Assembly: GCA_013399855.1 (NCBI GenBank)
Contig: VXAY01002043.1
Coordinates: 250,839-314,838, forward strand
Direction of reading: 5' to 3'
Source: Oxyruncus cristatus
Taxonomy: Eukaryota; Chordata; Aves; Passeriformes; Cotingidae
DNA length: 64,000 nt
The notes under the pieces were generated by a model. That model made no database searches, had not been told where the DNA came from, and saw nothing but the letters and a program-made list of their open reading frames with translations. Each line of letters begins with the position of its first letter. Within the stretch, counting starts at the first letter, position 1. Of the stretch, positions 46,405 through 58,795 are shown piece after piece. The translations under genes were made by a program, and so were the position numbers.

Positions 46405-47113
46405 CAGGACTTTTCCGTGAGCAGCTGAGGCCACTTGGTATGTTCAACCAGGAAAAAGAGAAGAGTGAGGGAAGGTAGTGGAGGGTCTTGATTTGAAGCC
46501 ATGTGAGGAGCAGCTGAGGGCACTTGGTGTGTACAGCTGAAGAAGAGGAGATTGAGGGGAGACCTCACTGCAGTTACAACTTCTGTGGGAGGGTAACTGT
46601 GGGGCAGGCACTGAGCTCTGCTCTGTGTGACCAGTGACAGGACCCCAGGGAGTGGCCTGGAGTTTTGTCAGGGCAGGTTTAGGTCAGATATTAGGAAAAG
46701 GTTCTTCCCCCAGAGGGTGGTGGGGCACTGAACAGGCTCTGCAGGGAAGTGGTCTCAGTGCAAAGCCTGACAGAGCTCAAGACCTCATCATGGTCTTCAG
46801 CTTCCTCAAGAGGAGCAGCAGATGGGTAGCACTGATCTCTGCTCTCTGGTGAACAGGGATAGAAGGCAAGGAAAAGGACCGAAGCTGTGTCAGGCTAAGT
46901 TCAGATCAGACATTAGGAAAAGTTTCTTCTCTGGTGATTGTCACTGTAACAGGCCCTCCAGGGAAGTGGTCGTGGCACCAAGCATGACAGAGCTCAAGGA
47001 GCATCTGGGAGATGCTCTCGGTAATATGGTTTAATTTTAGGCAGCCCTGCAAGCAGTAGTTCTGCACTGGACTCCTTACGGGTTCCTTCCAACTTGAGAT
47101 ATTCTATGATACT
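46405..47113 (+). mobile_element. CR1 LINE 3' region with internal repetition (plus strand)
   Basis: CR1 ORF2/3' UTR landmarks occur more than once in the same orientation. GAGCAGCTGAGG.CACTTGGT is seen near 46421 and 46508. The block around GGTTTAGGTCAGATATTAGG, AGGTTCTTCCCCCAGAG and AGGGAAGTGGTC is followed by a second version, TTCAGATCAGACATTAGGAA and AGGGAAGTGGTCGTGGCAC. It ends with CTTCCAACTTGAGATATTCT and ATGATAC. It is either two copies in tandem or one copy with an internal duplication. Confidence 0.82.
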
Positions 47114-50100
47114 TAGGTGATTCAAGCAAACAGCATTTCTGCAGAGATATCCTCTGTAAGGCACTTTATTCCAGCTGGATATGACATTAGTTTGTGAATT
47201 TCACCATCATTACTAATTTGTTTTGATGCCAGTGTTGAAGAATAGATAATAAAAGCATTAATAAATGAATAACTACATTACAAGCAGGAATGCTCTGTGT
47301 CTTGCATTCCATAACAATGCTTCAAGCCAATGTAGGAACTTATTCAGAAACACCCTAGGTGGACTGAAACTTTATTGCACTGTTGTGAGCACAACTGCAT
47401 AATGAATCTTTCTTCAATTAACAAAACAGGACTCTTAAACTACAATGTCCTGATTTATTTGGCACTGGAAAATTTAATATGCTTAGGAGATAGTGCACTA
47501 ATAGAGTCCTCTGTATCAAAGCCCCATAACTATACAATCTTTGTATTTATTTTCATATATCAACTTGTATGATATATCACATACAAACAGGAGTATAGTG
47601 CCTGCTTTTCAGTTAATTTGCTCCAGACAAATGTTTTAACATTCTTGTCTTCATCATTTAATGATTCGAAAGACCAGTATTTGTCAGAAAGAGGAATAGT
47701 CAGAAAAGTAGGTCAAGATCAGGCAATAAGCACCAAGCTTTGGATAATGTTGACATTTATAGGTGGCCTGATACGTGTGTAGGAGACAACAATATAGTTG
47801 TAATTTCTCCAAGTGGGTTGTTATGGTTTTAGACCATCTGTTTTTCTAAGCCATTTCTGCATACAAGGAGCTAATTAAACATAATATGGGACTCTATACA
47901 GGGGTAATTGTGTTAAGCATTTACTTACCAGTGACATTCAAACAATAAAATAAAGACAATTACAGTGACAGCAAACAGAGAATCAAAACATAAAGAGTAG
48001 CTGCTTCTTTGGGCTATCTAAGCACCTACCAAGAATATTGAAGGTGTTAGTGATGTCTTTAAGGTCTTTTTTTTTAAACATTAAAAGATTAATTTTGTAG
48101 AATTAGGCCATAAAATAGTGGACTTTGAAGGGATCTTTGAAAGTTGGTTCCAAATACTTCACTCCCAAGACCCATTCATCCAGATGTTTGTATAGCCACT
48201 TAAACCTCCTGTGTGCACTTTCCAGCTCTATAATTGGGTGATTGTGACCTCAGAGACAAATTAGAAGATTAGTTTTCATCAGTGTTCTAGTAACTTTACT
48301 TTTCAGAAGGCAGGACACTTCCTTGATCCAATATAGCAGGGTAAAACCATAATGAACAGTTTCCTGTAAAGTGTCAGTAAGGTAAAGACCTATAACTGAC
48401 TTGAGGAAATTGTATTTTTACATAAAGGAAAAAAATAAATCAAAGTCAATTCTGGGTATCATCAACCTAAAAGGAGAGAGAAGAGAAGGTTTTAAATACA
48501 AAAGCAAAAAAGACATTTTGTAATCTCGGTCTAATTGCTATGCATAAGGGCTCAGTGAGGTCAGCATGAAGAGCACTGAAATGGCTGTCTCTTATGAAGG
48601 AAATATTGTCTAGGGATGTCATCAGAAGCAATATGATTGCAAAGAATAAAACCTAATAGCATACAAAGAAGATCTGAAGAAATGTTATGAAATAAAAGTA
48701 GGGCATGAATGTAGGGTTTCCTGTATGCTTTGCAAACTTAATTTCAAATCCACACCATTATCCTGCCTTATCAAGTGCTGTTTTCTTCTCTGTGTCTCTT
48801 TGTGGGTACTAAAAAGTTCACTTACAACGTGGTGAATAAATCTGGTGTCAAATATATTCAAAATGACAAGATTTTTAGAACTTCTGATAGTACCCTTCTT
48901 TAGATGCGTCTATGCCTACAACTAGAGTATTTCCCAGGGTATACTGGAGGCAGGACAAGGGGGAGGAGTGTGTGACTGGTACATCCAGTTCTACACTGTC
49001 ATAGGCAGGGATATTGAACAGTGTTTTGAGAAGATTACTTTTAAAGAAGCATAATAATGGTGGCTACAGTAAGTTAAAAGAAGAGAATGAACAGTGGAGA
49101 AATAAATAAGTGAAGATGAATTGTGTAGCAGAGCTTATGCCTTCTGTCACAGCTTGAGCTGTTTCCTCCACTGTTAAACTCCAGTTCTGTAACACATGTA
49201 GGGGAATATAGTCCTTTCTCTAAGATAAAAGCATGAGTGTACTAGTAGCTTCATTGTTTTTATTGTTTTATTCCTAACCAGATAGCACAGACAGACAACA
49301 ACTGAGGACAACTGTGAAGAGAGTTTGGTTAGATAATCCCAGTAGATCAGTGATTAGATTTTACATTGTGCAAAATATCTTGGAGGTCTGAGCTGCCCAG
49401 GTAAGTTTCTGCCAGGGAAGAAGCTTTCCAACCTGACTGTACTATAATGGTCATTTACCTTGCACATACAACTTATTCCTCTTCAAGAAACTTAAAGAGC
49501 AGTGAACATTTTTTCTTTTCATTGAATTATGGGCTTTTGTACTTGTTCAAGGGAATTGCTCTGAAAATACTGGCTTTTGAACTGTGCCTGATCCATACTG
49601 TAGCTTCTGCTGTTTGGTTACCAACTGAACAATTGTTCTGTTTCAAATTTTAGCCCTGTCATCCATTCACATTTAGCTTGTGTGCCTTCTCCATCCCGTT
49701 CTGCACTAGTGCAGGTGATGATAATGCCATGGTGTGAGGTCTGAGTTTGTACCAGGTCAGTGCTAAAAGCTTTGCAACCTTTTCCTTTTGTGTTTAGCAG
49801 TCTGTGAACTTCCTCCTACAGTTCAGCTGGAGAATTTGATTTTTCCATTGAGCTGTCAGAAAATATTGATGGTTTGTGTGTATGTTATTCCACTGTCCCT
49901 TTGAAGGAAAGTTTTAAGTTGAATAAAATAACTGGTGATGTTTTGTATAACGTGAATAATTTTTGGAGGTTTCTGTCTCATCTGAAAATATTAAATAGGC
50001 AAATGATTACAGTAGCAGATGTGAATTGTGACGTCAATGCTATTTTTGGCCCATTTAATGGAATAATCCATCAGAGGCAGAGTGTAATGACAGGCAAGTG

Positions 50101-53100
50101 ATGCATAAACAAACAACCCTTGTGATGTCAATCCAACTTCTCTTGGTCTATGCCAGGTAAAGGTTACTGTGTCAATGAATGAGTCACTTCTGTCCTGTTG
50201 TTAGCCTCATTCGGTAGTAAAGGCTTGTTGAGTAGCTTCAAGCAAAGTAGTTAGTTCTGGTTGTCCTCTCAGATCTTATACTTCATGTTTATTAGAAATT
50301 TTGTGATATGTGTCATGAAAGGTAGGTGTACACTCCACCTGCCATATTTTGACTGGAATATCCCTCCTGCGGGCAAGGCTTATTTTGTAGCCTAAAATGT
50401 ACCTGTAATGCTAAAATACCTTTTTAAAAAAAAAAAAAAAAAATTAGGTGAAGTTGTTTCAGGGAACTATGTGTGGATTCATATTGTTTTTTCTTAATCA
50501 GATGCTGTAGCAAACAGTTTTAGCTTGTTTGCCTGTTACAATAGGGGCTCATGCTCCACACAATTACTTTCACATCAACATGCATTTGGATGTCTGATGA
50601 AGGCAAGAGCTTTCCTGTTTTCATCTTCTAGTTTGTACCTTTCATATGTAAGATGGAATAATTCAAGTGGCCACCACAGAACATAATTTCATTCATGCAA
50701 GCCCTGCGTTGTTGCCAACATCATCATGTCAAGGACTAATTTAAGTCCACACAGCATAAATTTGAAGCAGAAAAGTGCACCATGTAGAAGACATGCTGGG
50801 AGGTCTTTGATGATCTCATGCCACATTATATTGGCAAACCTCAGAAATTCAAGGCTAGAAAACATGTAGTTTTCCCACAAAGTTCTTTATCATGTGGATG
50901 TATGTGGTTGTCCGCTGTAACTCTCTTTAATTCCTTTAAATTTGCACAAGCATTGAAATGCAAGTGATGACTCTCCGTGGATTTCTATAGCTGAAATTAT
51001 AGCTGAAGATATTGCTGTAAATTCCCAATTTAATTATTGTTTATTAATATAGCTATTTGGAATACAGTATTCCTCTCATTTTAAAGAAGACATAAAAGGA
51101 AAAATCCAAGGTAGATATACTTACATTACAAATGTTTCAGGTAACACAAAATGAGCCTTGTATTTTCAGGTCCTTTCCAGTCATTTGTGGTGACTAACAC
51201 CTATTCAGGGGGACTTTCTATATCTCCTTATTGGCATCCTAGGTTAGGTTTTCAGCTCCTGATCACTCAGTCTCCCTCAGTGAAAATGGCTGGTGGTTTA
51301 CATTAGCTTTGATTTTGTTATCACAGGATTTCCATGAGTCTAGGTATTTTTCTTTCATTTGAATATCTGAAATGGGAGAATACATTGCAACAACATGTTC
51401 AGTGTCTTGAGGACCCTGACACAGTGACCTCTTTGAATATCGCCTTCAGCAAACATGTCTCTGGCCTGCATATGTGCCATGCAGAACTCAACATGAACAA
51501 ATATCATATTTATATATATGCAACCAAACAGAAAAACAGGATTCCACTTGTAACTGACAGCACAAGCCTAACAATTCAGCAGTGTTCTGTTTTGGTTTAA
51601 TGGATCTACTTTTACTACACTTAAAATAAGGAAAAACCCAAACTATACTGTCAAGAGTAAGCTAGAAAGGAAAAACATTATTGTCTTGCCAATTCTTAAC
51701 CATGCTGTCTGTAGGAATCACTGCAACAACTTAAATGTTGACTTTGTCAGTTTATTAGTGACCCAGAACATTTTCGGACTTTGAACTGGTGATCATAATC
51801 ATCTCACATAACTTGTGGCACTCAGCTGAGCAGTTTCCTTATGTTTAGTCTGTATCCAGTTGTGAAAGAAAGAGAAAATACAGATGAAAACTTCAAGCTT
51901 AACTATGGTTCAAAGTTTCTTTTATTTTCCTGCTCTATCTTGATTATAAAATGCAACTGTTATAGTCCGGATCACATGTTTCACCGCGAGCATGGTAAAG
52001 CATAGCCGTAGTTTACAGTACACCTTCTTCTTATGTCTTATGAGAGTTTGGGTCATCTCTTCACAATAAAGTAGAAATAGTTCAAATAGTACCCATATTT
52101 GAGTTCAGCAGGAGCCTGTGAGTCCACATTTTTGGTTAAAATTGAAAGATAGAGAAAGCAAAACAATGTCTTAGTAAAAGACATTTTTTTTAGTTTCTTA
52201 CCACAGAAATTTTTTTAACACCTTAGTCATCAAGTATTCACAGTTGAATTCCTTGAATGTTCCACATTCATTCCTGGCATAATGAAGGAAAAACCTGGAA
52301 TGCTCTGACTGCATTTCACACTTCCAGGTACCAGGAAAAGCAGAAGAAGAGAGGACAGGACAGGAGCTGGTGGTTATAAATAATAAAAAAATCCAGATTC
52401 ATGCATGAACTATTTTGTATGGATCTTTTGATTGGCCTTTTCTGGCATCACCACTTGATATTAAGTGCTGAAGATGCAAGCTACTTTTAAGGTTCCCTGT
52501 GTGACCCAGTGACTGCATGTGTGCTTACCTTCAGCACGAGGAAAACTCCTGATCACTCTTGTCTACACTGGACAAGGCCTACTTGGTGTTCAGTGCTTCA
52601 ATTTGGGTACATGACATAATTTCCTATGTACACGGTGGTCAATGAGGAAAAGGAAGCTAGGTCACATAGGTTCATAGATAAATACTCCTAGATATTGTCT
52701 AATATGCTGGTGTAGATATTTTTAGCCAATTCTGTACTCATCTGGCAGCAGATAGGAGATTTTTCCCCATTAATGCCTGTACAACCTTCAGGACTGATTA
52801 ATATACTAACATATTAATATCTTATTGGAAGATCATGACCTGTTCCCTTGGTACCTCTGCTTCATAAAGGGGAAATTATAATACCCCATCCTTTCTCAGA
52901 CTATGTAGTCATTGACCAGGGATTTGAGAGCTGTCAGGCAGGAAATTCTTGGCCCCACTGTAGGTCGTAGATAGTATTTATTTGTGTTATGTAAAAAGAG
53001 TTACTTTCCGTACCCATGAAATATTCAGAGTTACAGAATCTCCACTCCAAAAAACAAGTCTATGACATAAATAAGTATTTATTTCAAATATTCAAATTTA

Positions 53101-55882
53101 TTAGAATTGAAAATCCAGAGAATATTGCAGATTATTAAGCTAAACTTCGATAGTGTATTCAAAATGCTTAATTTATGTTTTTGCTGTTTACTTCTCTATT
53201 TTTAAAGTCTGAAACTTCAATATTTGTGAAAGTACTATCTGGAACTTTCAAATATCTTTGGATTACTTTCTCTTTTTTTTTTCAAAAGAGAGCAAAAAGG
53301 GTATTTAGAATTAAATGTAACACATCTTCCTCAGATCAATAGATAGTAACAAACCTACATGGAATGCAAATGTTTTTGCTGCACTGAGTCATTTGCAAAA
53401 TTTTGCAGAACAACATGAATATTCATGCTAGTTAGAATTTCTCTTTGCTTGACTTTTTGGAAAAGGAAGGGCTTTTTATCATGAAAACCTGCATTTATTT
53501 TATTTCAGTGCTTGTTTTGGTTTTTATCCTTACTCAGTTCATTCAGTGTCACTCCTGCTAGACAGTGTGGTGAGTGGGCATTAGTTGTCTGTGGAGAAAA
53601 TGACAACCTTTCTTTAAGATGGTGAGATCTTTTTGTTTAAATCTTCCTTCACCTACTCCATTACCAGTTACTACATAAGTTTGGAATAGCCACAGAACAT
53701 CAGTGAAAAGGTGGTCTCAAGCCTCTTCTTCATTACTCCATTTTCCTTTCCTATCATCCATAAGCTGCACTACCTTTCACTAGCATGTCCCAAGTGTCCA
53801 TGTTTCTGATATTTTGTGAAATAAAAATGTTACATAGGAAATATAATAACACTTCCATACTTGCGAGGTTCCTAAAAATGTCAGGAAATTGTAAGTTTCT
53901 GTGTGAATAGTCAGGGAAAAAAAAACTGAAGAAAGACCTTTGCATTACACGAGCCATTCAATTATGTTGTTCATTGACTTTAAATGGATTACTGCCATGA
54001 TACGGTAAATAGAAATTGCATAAAGTATTTATATTTTATTTAAATGTCAGTTACCTAATTTATTTTCTCATTATACATTAAGTAATGATCATCCTGTTTA
54101 TTAGTGTTAAATATTTCATGGAGTTCACAAGACTGTATAACTTGCAATAAATGAATAGAAGTCATTACATTAGCCATCGTGTAAGATGGTATCAGCAGCA
54201 GTACACATGGAGAGAAAGCAGAAGAAAAATCATCATGGAAAAGACAGGCCTGGATGGCATAACCTTTTTGAGGAATCACGATGTTATATCTCAGTTGCCT
54301 AATGGAAAAAACAAACAAACAAACAAAAAGAAGCTAAAATAAAATAAGAATTGCACCATAATTATTATGACCTATATTTATAGACCATGCATCCTAAAAC
54401 CATTTACAAATGGATTTTCAACATATATGCAGAGTGAAAAAAACATTGCAATCACTGGCAAAATACAGATAATTTTGTGATGAAATGTGATTACAGTTTA
54501 AACAGAAGAGACCAATGTCATGCAGCCATTTAGGAAGACACGGTGTTCTACAGTGTAATACCAGAGAGAAATATAGTCAGAAATTTAAAAATCCAGATAA
54601 AATTTAAACTGAGATTGATAACAAACAGTGAGAAAGAAAGTTAATATAACTGATTGTGGGCAAAAATTACAAATCCAACTTGAAAGGAGCTCAGACTTAC
54701 ATTAAACACAATTGTCAAGACCCACAGTCTCTCCAGTCAGTTCTTTCAACTAGTGCAAGATGGAAATTAAAAAAAAAAAAAGGAACAAAAAGACCCAACC
54801 AAAAAACTACACAAAGCTTTTTAAAAATGGTGTTAATTCTCTTTTTGAAAGACTAATCAAACCAACCCCAACCCCCGTGCACAAACACCAGAGATGATCC
54901 TTCTCTGGGGATTCCCTTTGTGTCAAACCCAACATTTGAACACTCTTGTTAAGCCTGTGCTGAAGCACTGATTGTCTCTAGCATTGTTGTAATTTTGCAT
55001 GCAATTGAAAGTAAACAGGTCATGAATAGGTATTTATATAAAATGAACTAAGAAAAGATGTTCAGACATATGTGTTGAATTCCTGGAAGACCTTGTCTTA
55101 CCTGAGTGCTCTGGAGGACTTCCCCATTCATTTCAAGCATTTAAACAGAAAGGGATCTCATAGGTCATTGGTTCTAATTTCCTATTGTTGCATGATATCC
55201 TTGTGTATGCCTTTTTTGTTTTCTGTAAGCTTGTCCCATGGCTGTTTTTTAAATAGACATGTTTTCTGGGTGATTAGTTTTGGGGTTTCACCTCCAGCAT
55301 TTCAGTCACTCATACAGGAAAGCTACTATCATGGAGCACTAGGAATGAATAAAGCCTCATAGTGTCTCTGCAAGCTCCCTTCCCATAGTTCATCTTTTTG
55401 AGTTGCTAAAAAATGATAATCACTGAATCTGCTGTCTCTATACACTGAATTCCACGTAACCCTCACCTGTGTCCTTCTCTGTCCCACTGGCAGAGAAGAA
55501 TTCAAAAACTCTGACAGCCATTAAACTAGGATTTAACAAAATCCTCTCAAATTTGTTCTGGTATGATGAAAAGACCAGAAAAAGGGATATCAGAAGAATT
55601 CCTTAGCGGATCAGTGGAAAAATACAAAGAATCTGAACGAATATTAGAAATGCAAAGGAAATTGGCTCCCAAGTTGATTGTTTTGTTTCTTCAACACTGT
55701 ACAGGTGAAGAACAGCAGTCACCCAAAAGCAGAGCACCTTGGTATCACACCCCCAAACATCCATTTAACTCTGACTGAGTCCTTGGAAGAAACTTTTACA
55801 CCGCACCTTGTTTCTCCTCTGTGTATTTGTAGGATGTGTGGTAAAAATGTCCAAAACAAAGTGGCTCCTCCTTCCAAGAGAG
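47114..55882. other. long non-coding stretch without recognised genes
   Basis: Nearly 9 kb of AT-rich DNA almost without transposon remnants. Weak CR1-like traces may exist near 48110-48230 and 55140-55180. A-runs lie near 50424 and 54769. A palindrome cluster sits at 53374-53427. No open frame exceeds 96 codons. Confidence 0.5.
53374..53427. promoter_or_regulatory. octamer plus two 14-base palindromes, candidate regulatory cluster
   Basis: ATGCAAAT (53374-53381) is the classical POU-factor octamer. Two perfect 14-base palindromes follow within 34 bases: TGCAAAATTTTGCA (53394-53407) and CATGAATATTCATG (53414-53427). The second resembles palindromic POU-dimer sites. Binding is inference. The sequence facts are direct. 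Confidence 0.35.
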
Positions 55883-56351
55883 ACATTGAGCATGTCCAGA
55901 GACAGAGAAAGGAGCCGAGGAAGGGTCTGGAACACAAGTCTGATGAGAGCAGCTGAGGGAGCTGAGGGGGCTCAGCCTGAAGAAAAGGAAGCTCAGAGGG
56001 GACCTTCTTGCTCTCTCCAGCTCTGTGACAGGAGAGTGGAGTCAGGTGCGGGTCTGGCTCTACTCCCAGATAACAAGTAAGAGGACAAGAGGAAATAACC
56101 TCAAGTTGCACCAGAAGAGGTTTAGATTGGATATTAAGGAAAATTTCTTCACTGGAAGAGTGGTCAGGCATTGGAATAGTCTGCTTAGGGAACTGGTGGA
56201 ATCACCATCCCTAAAAGTATTCAAAAAACATATCTAAGGGGCACACAGGGACACGGTTCAATGTTGGACCTGGCAGTGTTGGGTTAATTGTTGGACTCAA
56301 TGATCTTGAGCATCTATTCCAACATTAACAACTATGGTTCTATGATTCTAA
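55883..56351 (+). mobile_element. CR1 LINE, ORF2 C-terminus plus 3' UTR (plus strand)
   Basis: ACATTGAGCATGTCCAGAGA opens the recognisable part. One frame still reads TSKRTRGNNLKLHQKRFRLD, followed by GRVVRHWNSLLRELVESPSL, the typical end of CR1 ORF2. The 3' UTR contains TGTTGGACTCAATGATCTTG and ends TATGGTTCTATGATTCTA. It is 5'-truncated and inactive. The 150-codon frame on the opposite strand is a shadow of this element. Confidence 0.9.
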
Positions 56352-58000
56352 GTTGTAGGATAAGAGAATCCCTGATAGAATCCTTTGTTTGCAGCTGTGC
56401 AACCAAAAGATGTACCAGAACTCTGGATAGGGAGGTCAAATTTTGGTTATTTCCAAGGCAAGCTAAGCACAGCACAGCTGCTTGAAATGTGAAAGAAATG
56501 GCTTCGAACATCTAACATGCTGTGGTAAAGATTTTCTCCATGGAAAATATCATAGGTGTAGTTGATGTGTCTGATAATGTAAGCAGGAATTTATGTAGGC
56601 CTACCTGGGTTGCTTAGTGTGGATTATGGTGTGCAGAGTGCCACGTCATTTGTACTCCAGGTCATTCTCAAAGCCATTTAACTGATCAAATTTTCATGGT
56701 CACCATTAATTCAAATCTGATAAATGACAAGGTAAAATGGCAAACACATCTTAAAGGCTCTTTTGCATTCTCCCCCGTCCAGGGTATTCCTGCAATTTAA
56801 ATTTTCCCTTCAATTTTAAAATAGTTTCACAAAATACCCAAAAGACAAAAAGCAAATCTCCTATGCGTTTCTATTTTGAGAGCAGAGTGATTGTCTTTAT
56901 TACTAAACCTCAAGCTGAGAACTCAGGGTTCAACCCCAAACATTGCCTTTGGCCTCCTGCAAGGATGTGGCAATTTTTAACTGGGATTCTTCTGGACAAA
57001 GCCTATTGAATAAGCACCTGCTGAGTTTTAGATGTCATCTGTAGGAGATGAGATGAATCATACTTTAGGGTTATAAAGGGAGTCTGGATGGCTGTCCCAG
57101 GCTTCAATACCTGTGCTGCTGTCACAGTTTACTCGATTTCACACACATATTTCATTTCACACACCATGGCCTCTGTGCTGCTGCACAGCCAGGGGAGCAC
57201 AGCCAGCTCGTTTCTGATTACTTGGAACATGAGTTTCACGGGCTGCTTGAGCTGTATCTGTTGCGCAGAATTTATTCCTTGTCTGTAAAAGAGGCACAGT
57301 CTCATCCCTTTAGACAGCAGCTCTTTTCCCACGTGTCAGGGGGCCTTGATACTATTTTAATTGTCTACTACAGATTATGCAACACAAATAAATTCAATAC
57401 AAAATAGTGTAAACAATATTTTTTATTTCAAACACGATTGTACTCCTGTCAGCTAAAGCAGATTTTTTTTTATTGCAGGCATTGATGACTTTATCCATAT
57501 TCTAGTTATAAAAATGGATTAAATAAACTAATTAACTAAAGTAATAAACCAATAAACTATAATGGATTTTGTCAGACGTCATCTTTGATAACTCTGTTTC
57601 TTGGGATAGATCTTTACCCTAGAAAAGTCTCACAGGTACTTCAAGTTATCTGTCTTTGCAATTCAGTGGTAAGTAAATTTTGCTTAGCTGGAGATGAGCA
57701 ATTTGAAAATGGTGATAATGTCACATAAGAAAACTTTTCAGCTTGATGTTTAGGTATTATGGGACATTTCTACCTGATTTTGGTGGCTTTTCCACTGAGG
57801 TGTTTAATGCACTGGAGTATCAGTGCCTTGCAAAACAATCCAGTTTAACAAACAGGATTGAAACACGTGTTTTGAGGACACTGAATATTCATAGTTCTGC
57901 TGTACACCCCTTTCCAATTTTAAGGTAATAAAAAATCTGTGGAAAAAAAAGAAAGAAAAAAGTAAGAAAAAGATAACAGAAATTACAAGAAGGACAAGAA
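56352..58000. other. non-coding, downstream of the C2CD4-like gene
   Basis: Unique-looking DNA between a CR1 and the 3' end of the minus-strand gene. Translating the minus-strand frames listed here did not reveal a C2 domain or any other recognised exon. Confidence 0.45.
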
Positions 58001-58795
58001 GACTACTAAAGAAAAAGATATTTTATTTGATTTAGTTATAACTGGAACAAATACAGGATAAAAATAGAATGGTGTTACATTTCAACACTGGTAAGGAGGT
58101 AAACAAATCACATTGTGTTCCCCCTAATTCCAAGCATGTTGAAAGGCTAACTACAGCAGTGATAAAATAAGCAGATTTGTTAAATACAGAAAATGGTTTG
58201 CTATTCACTGTCATCAGCAAGCAGGCACTTGGCTTCACCTCTCAGCCAGCACATTCCTGCCAGGAGTTATGAACAGCTGCTTGCAACTACCTGCTGTAAA
58301 CACCCTGGGACAAATTAACTCTTAATCGGTTTTCACTTGCACTCTAATATTAGAAGTAATAAACCCCCCACATTTTTTACCTGACTAGCTAGCATGTTTC
58401 CTCTTTCAGATTTCCTTATCAGTCTGAAACCAACGCTTCTACCCTAAAAGATGACATTTTCTTTCTCTGTAGTTTGCTTTTGATGTAATCATTTCCTTCC
58501 TTCTCACAGATTATACAGGTATGACCAGAAGAGACAACATTCTCTCCAGAAAATGGCCTATTTCAGTTAGTCCTGTCTTTGCTTGCATTGTAGAGGATTC
58601 AAGGCTTCTGAGCTTGACTTTATGAAACAGGAGATGAATTCAACCTCACAAATGTAAGCAAGTTCTGTCTGGTTCTTTGTCTGTCTGGCCTCCTTTATCA
58701 GGAGCTTACCACACACTCATTTTTGCACACCTCTGTGAAAGACAGTCTCTTTTAAATTTTCACAGGGCTTAAAAGCTGGGACAGCTCCTTGTGGG
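58001..58795 (-). other. probable 3' UTR of the C2CD4-like gene
   Basis: This is the sequence between the stop codon and an AATAAA hexamer on the minus strand (58022-58027). The hexamer is followed on that strand by a T-rich stretch (TATCTTTTTCTTTAGTAG), as expected for a cleavage site. That would give a 3' UTR of about 770-800 bases. No transcript data were available, so the extent is inferred. Confidence 0.45.
58022..58027 (-). terminator. candidate polyadenylation signal AATAAA
   Basis: Plus strand TTTATT, minus strand AATAAA, about 770 bases after the stop codon, with a T-rich downstream element. It is the first consensus hexamer I noticed after the stop. Confidence 0.45.

Noticed and set aside
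55719..56171. 150-codon minus-strand open frame
   Set aside because: It overlaps a plus-strand CR1 whose ORF2 C-terminus is recognisable in the sense direction. The antisense frame is incidental.
56925..56945. GGGTTCAACCCC, T-arm-like
   Set aside because: There is no cloverleaf around it.
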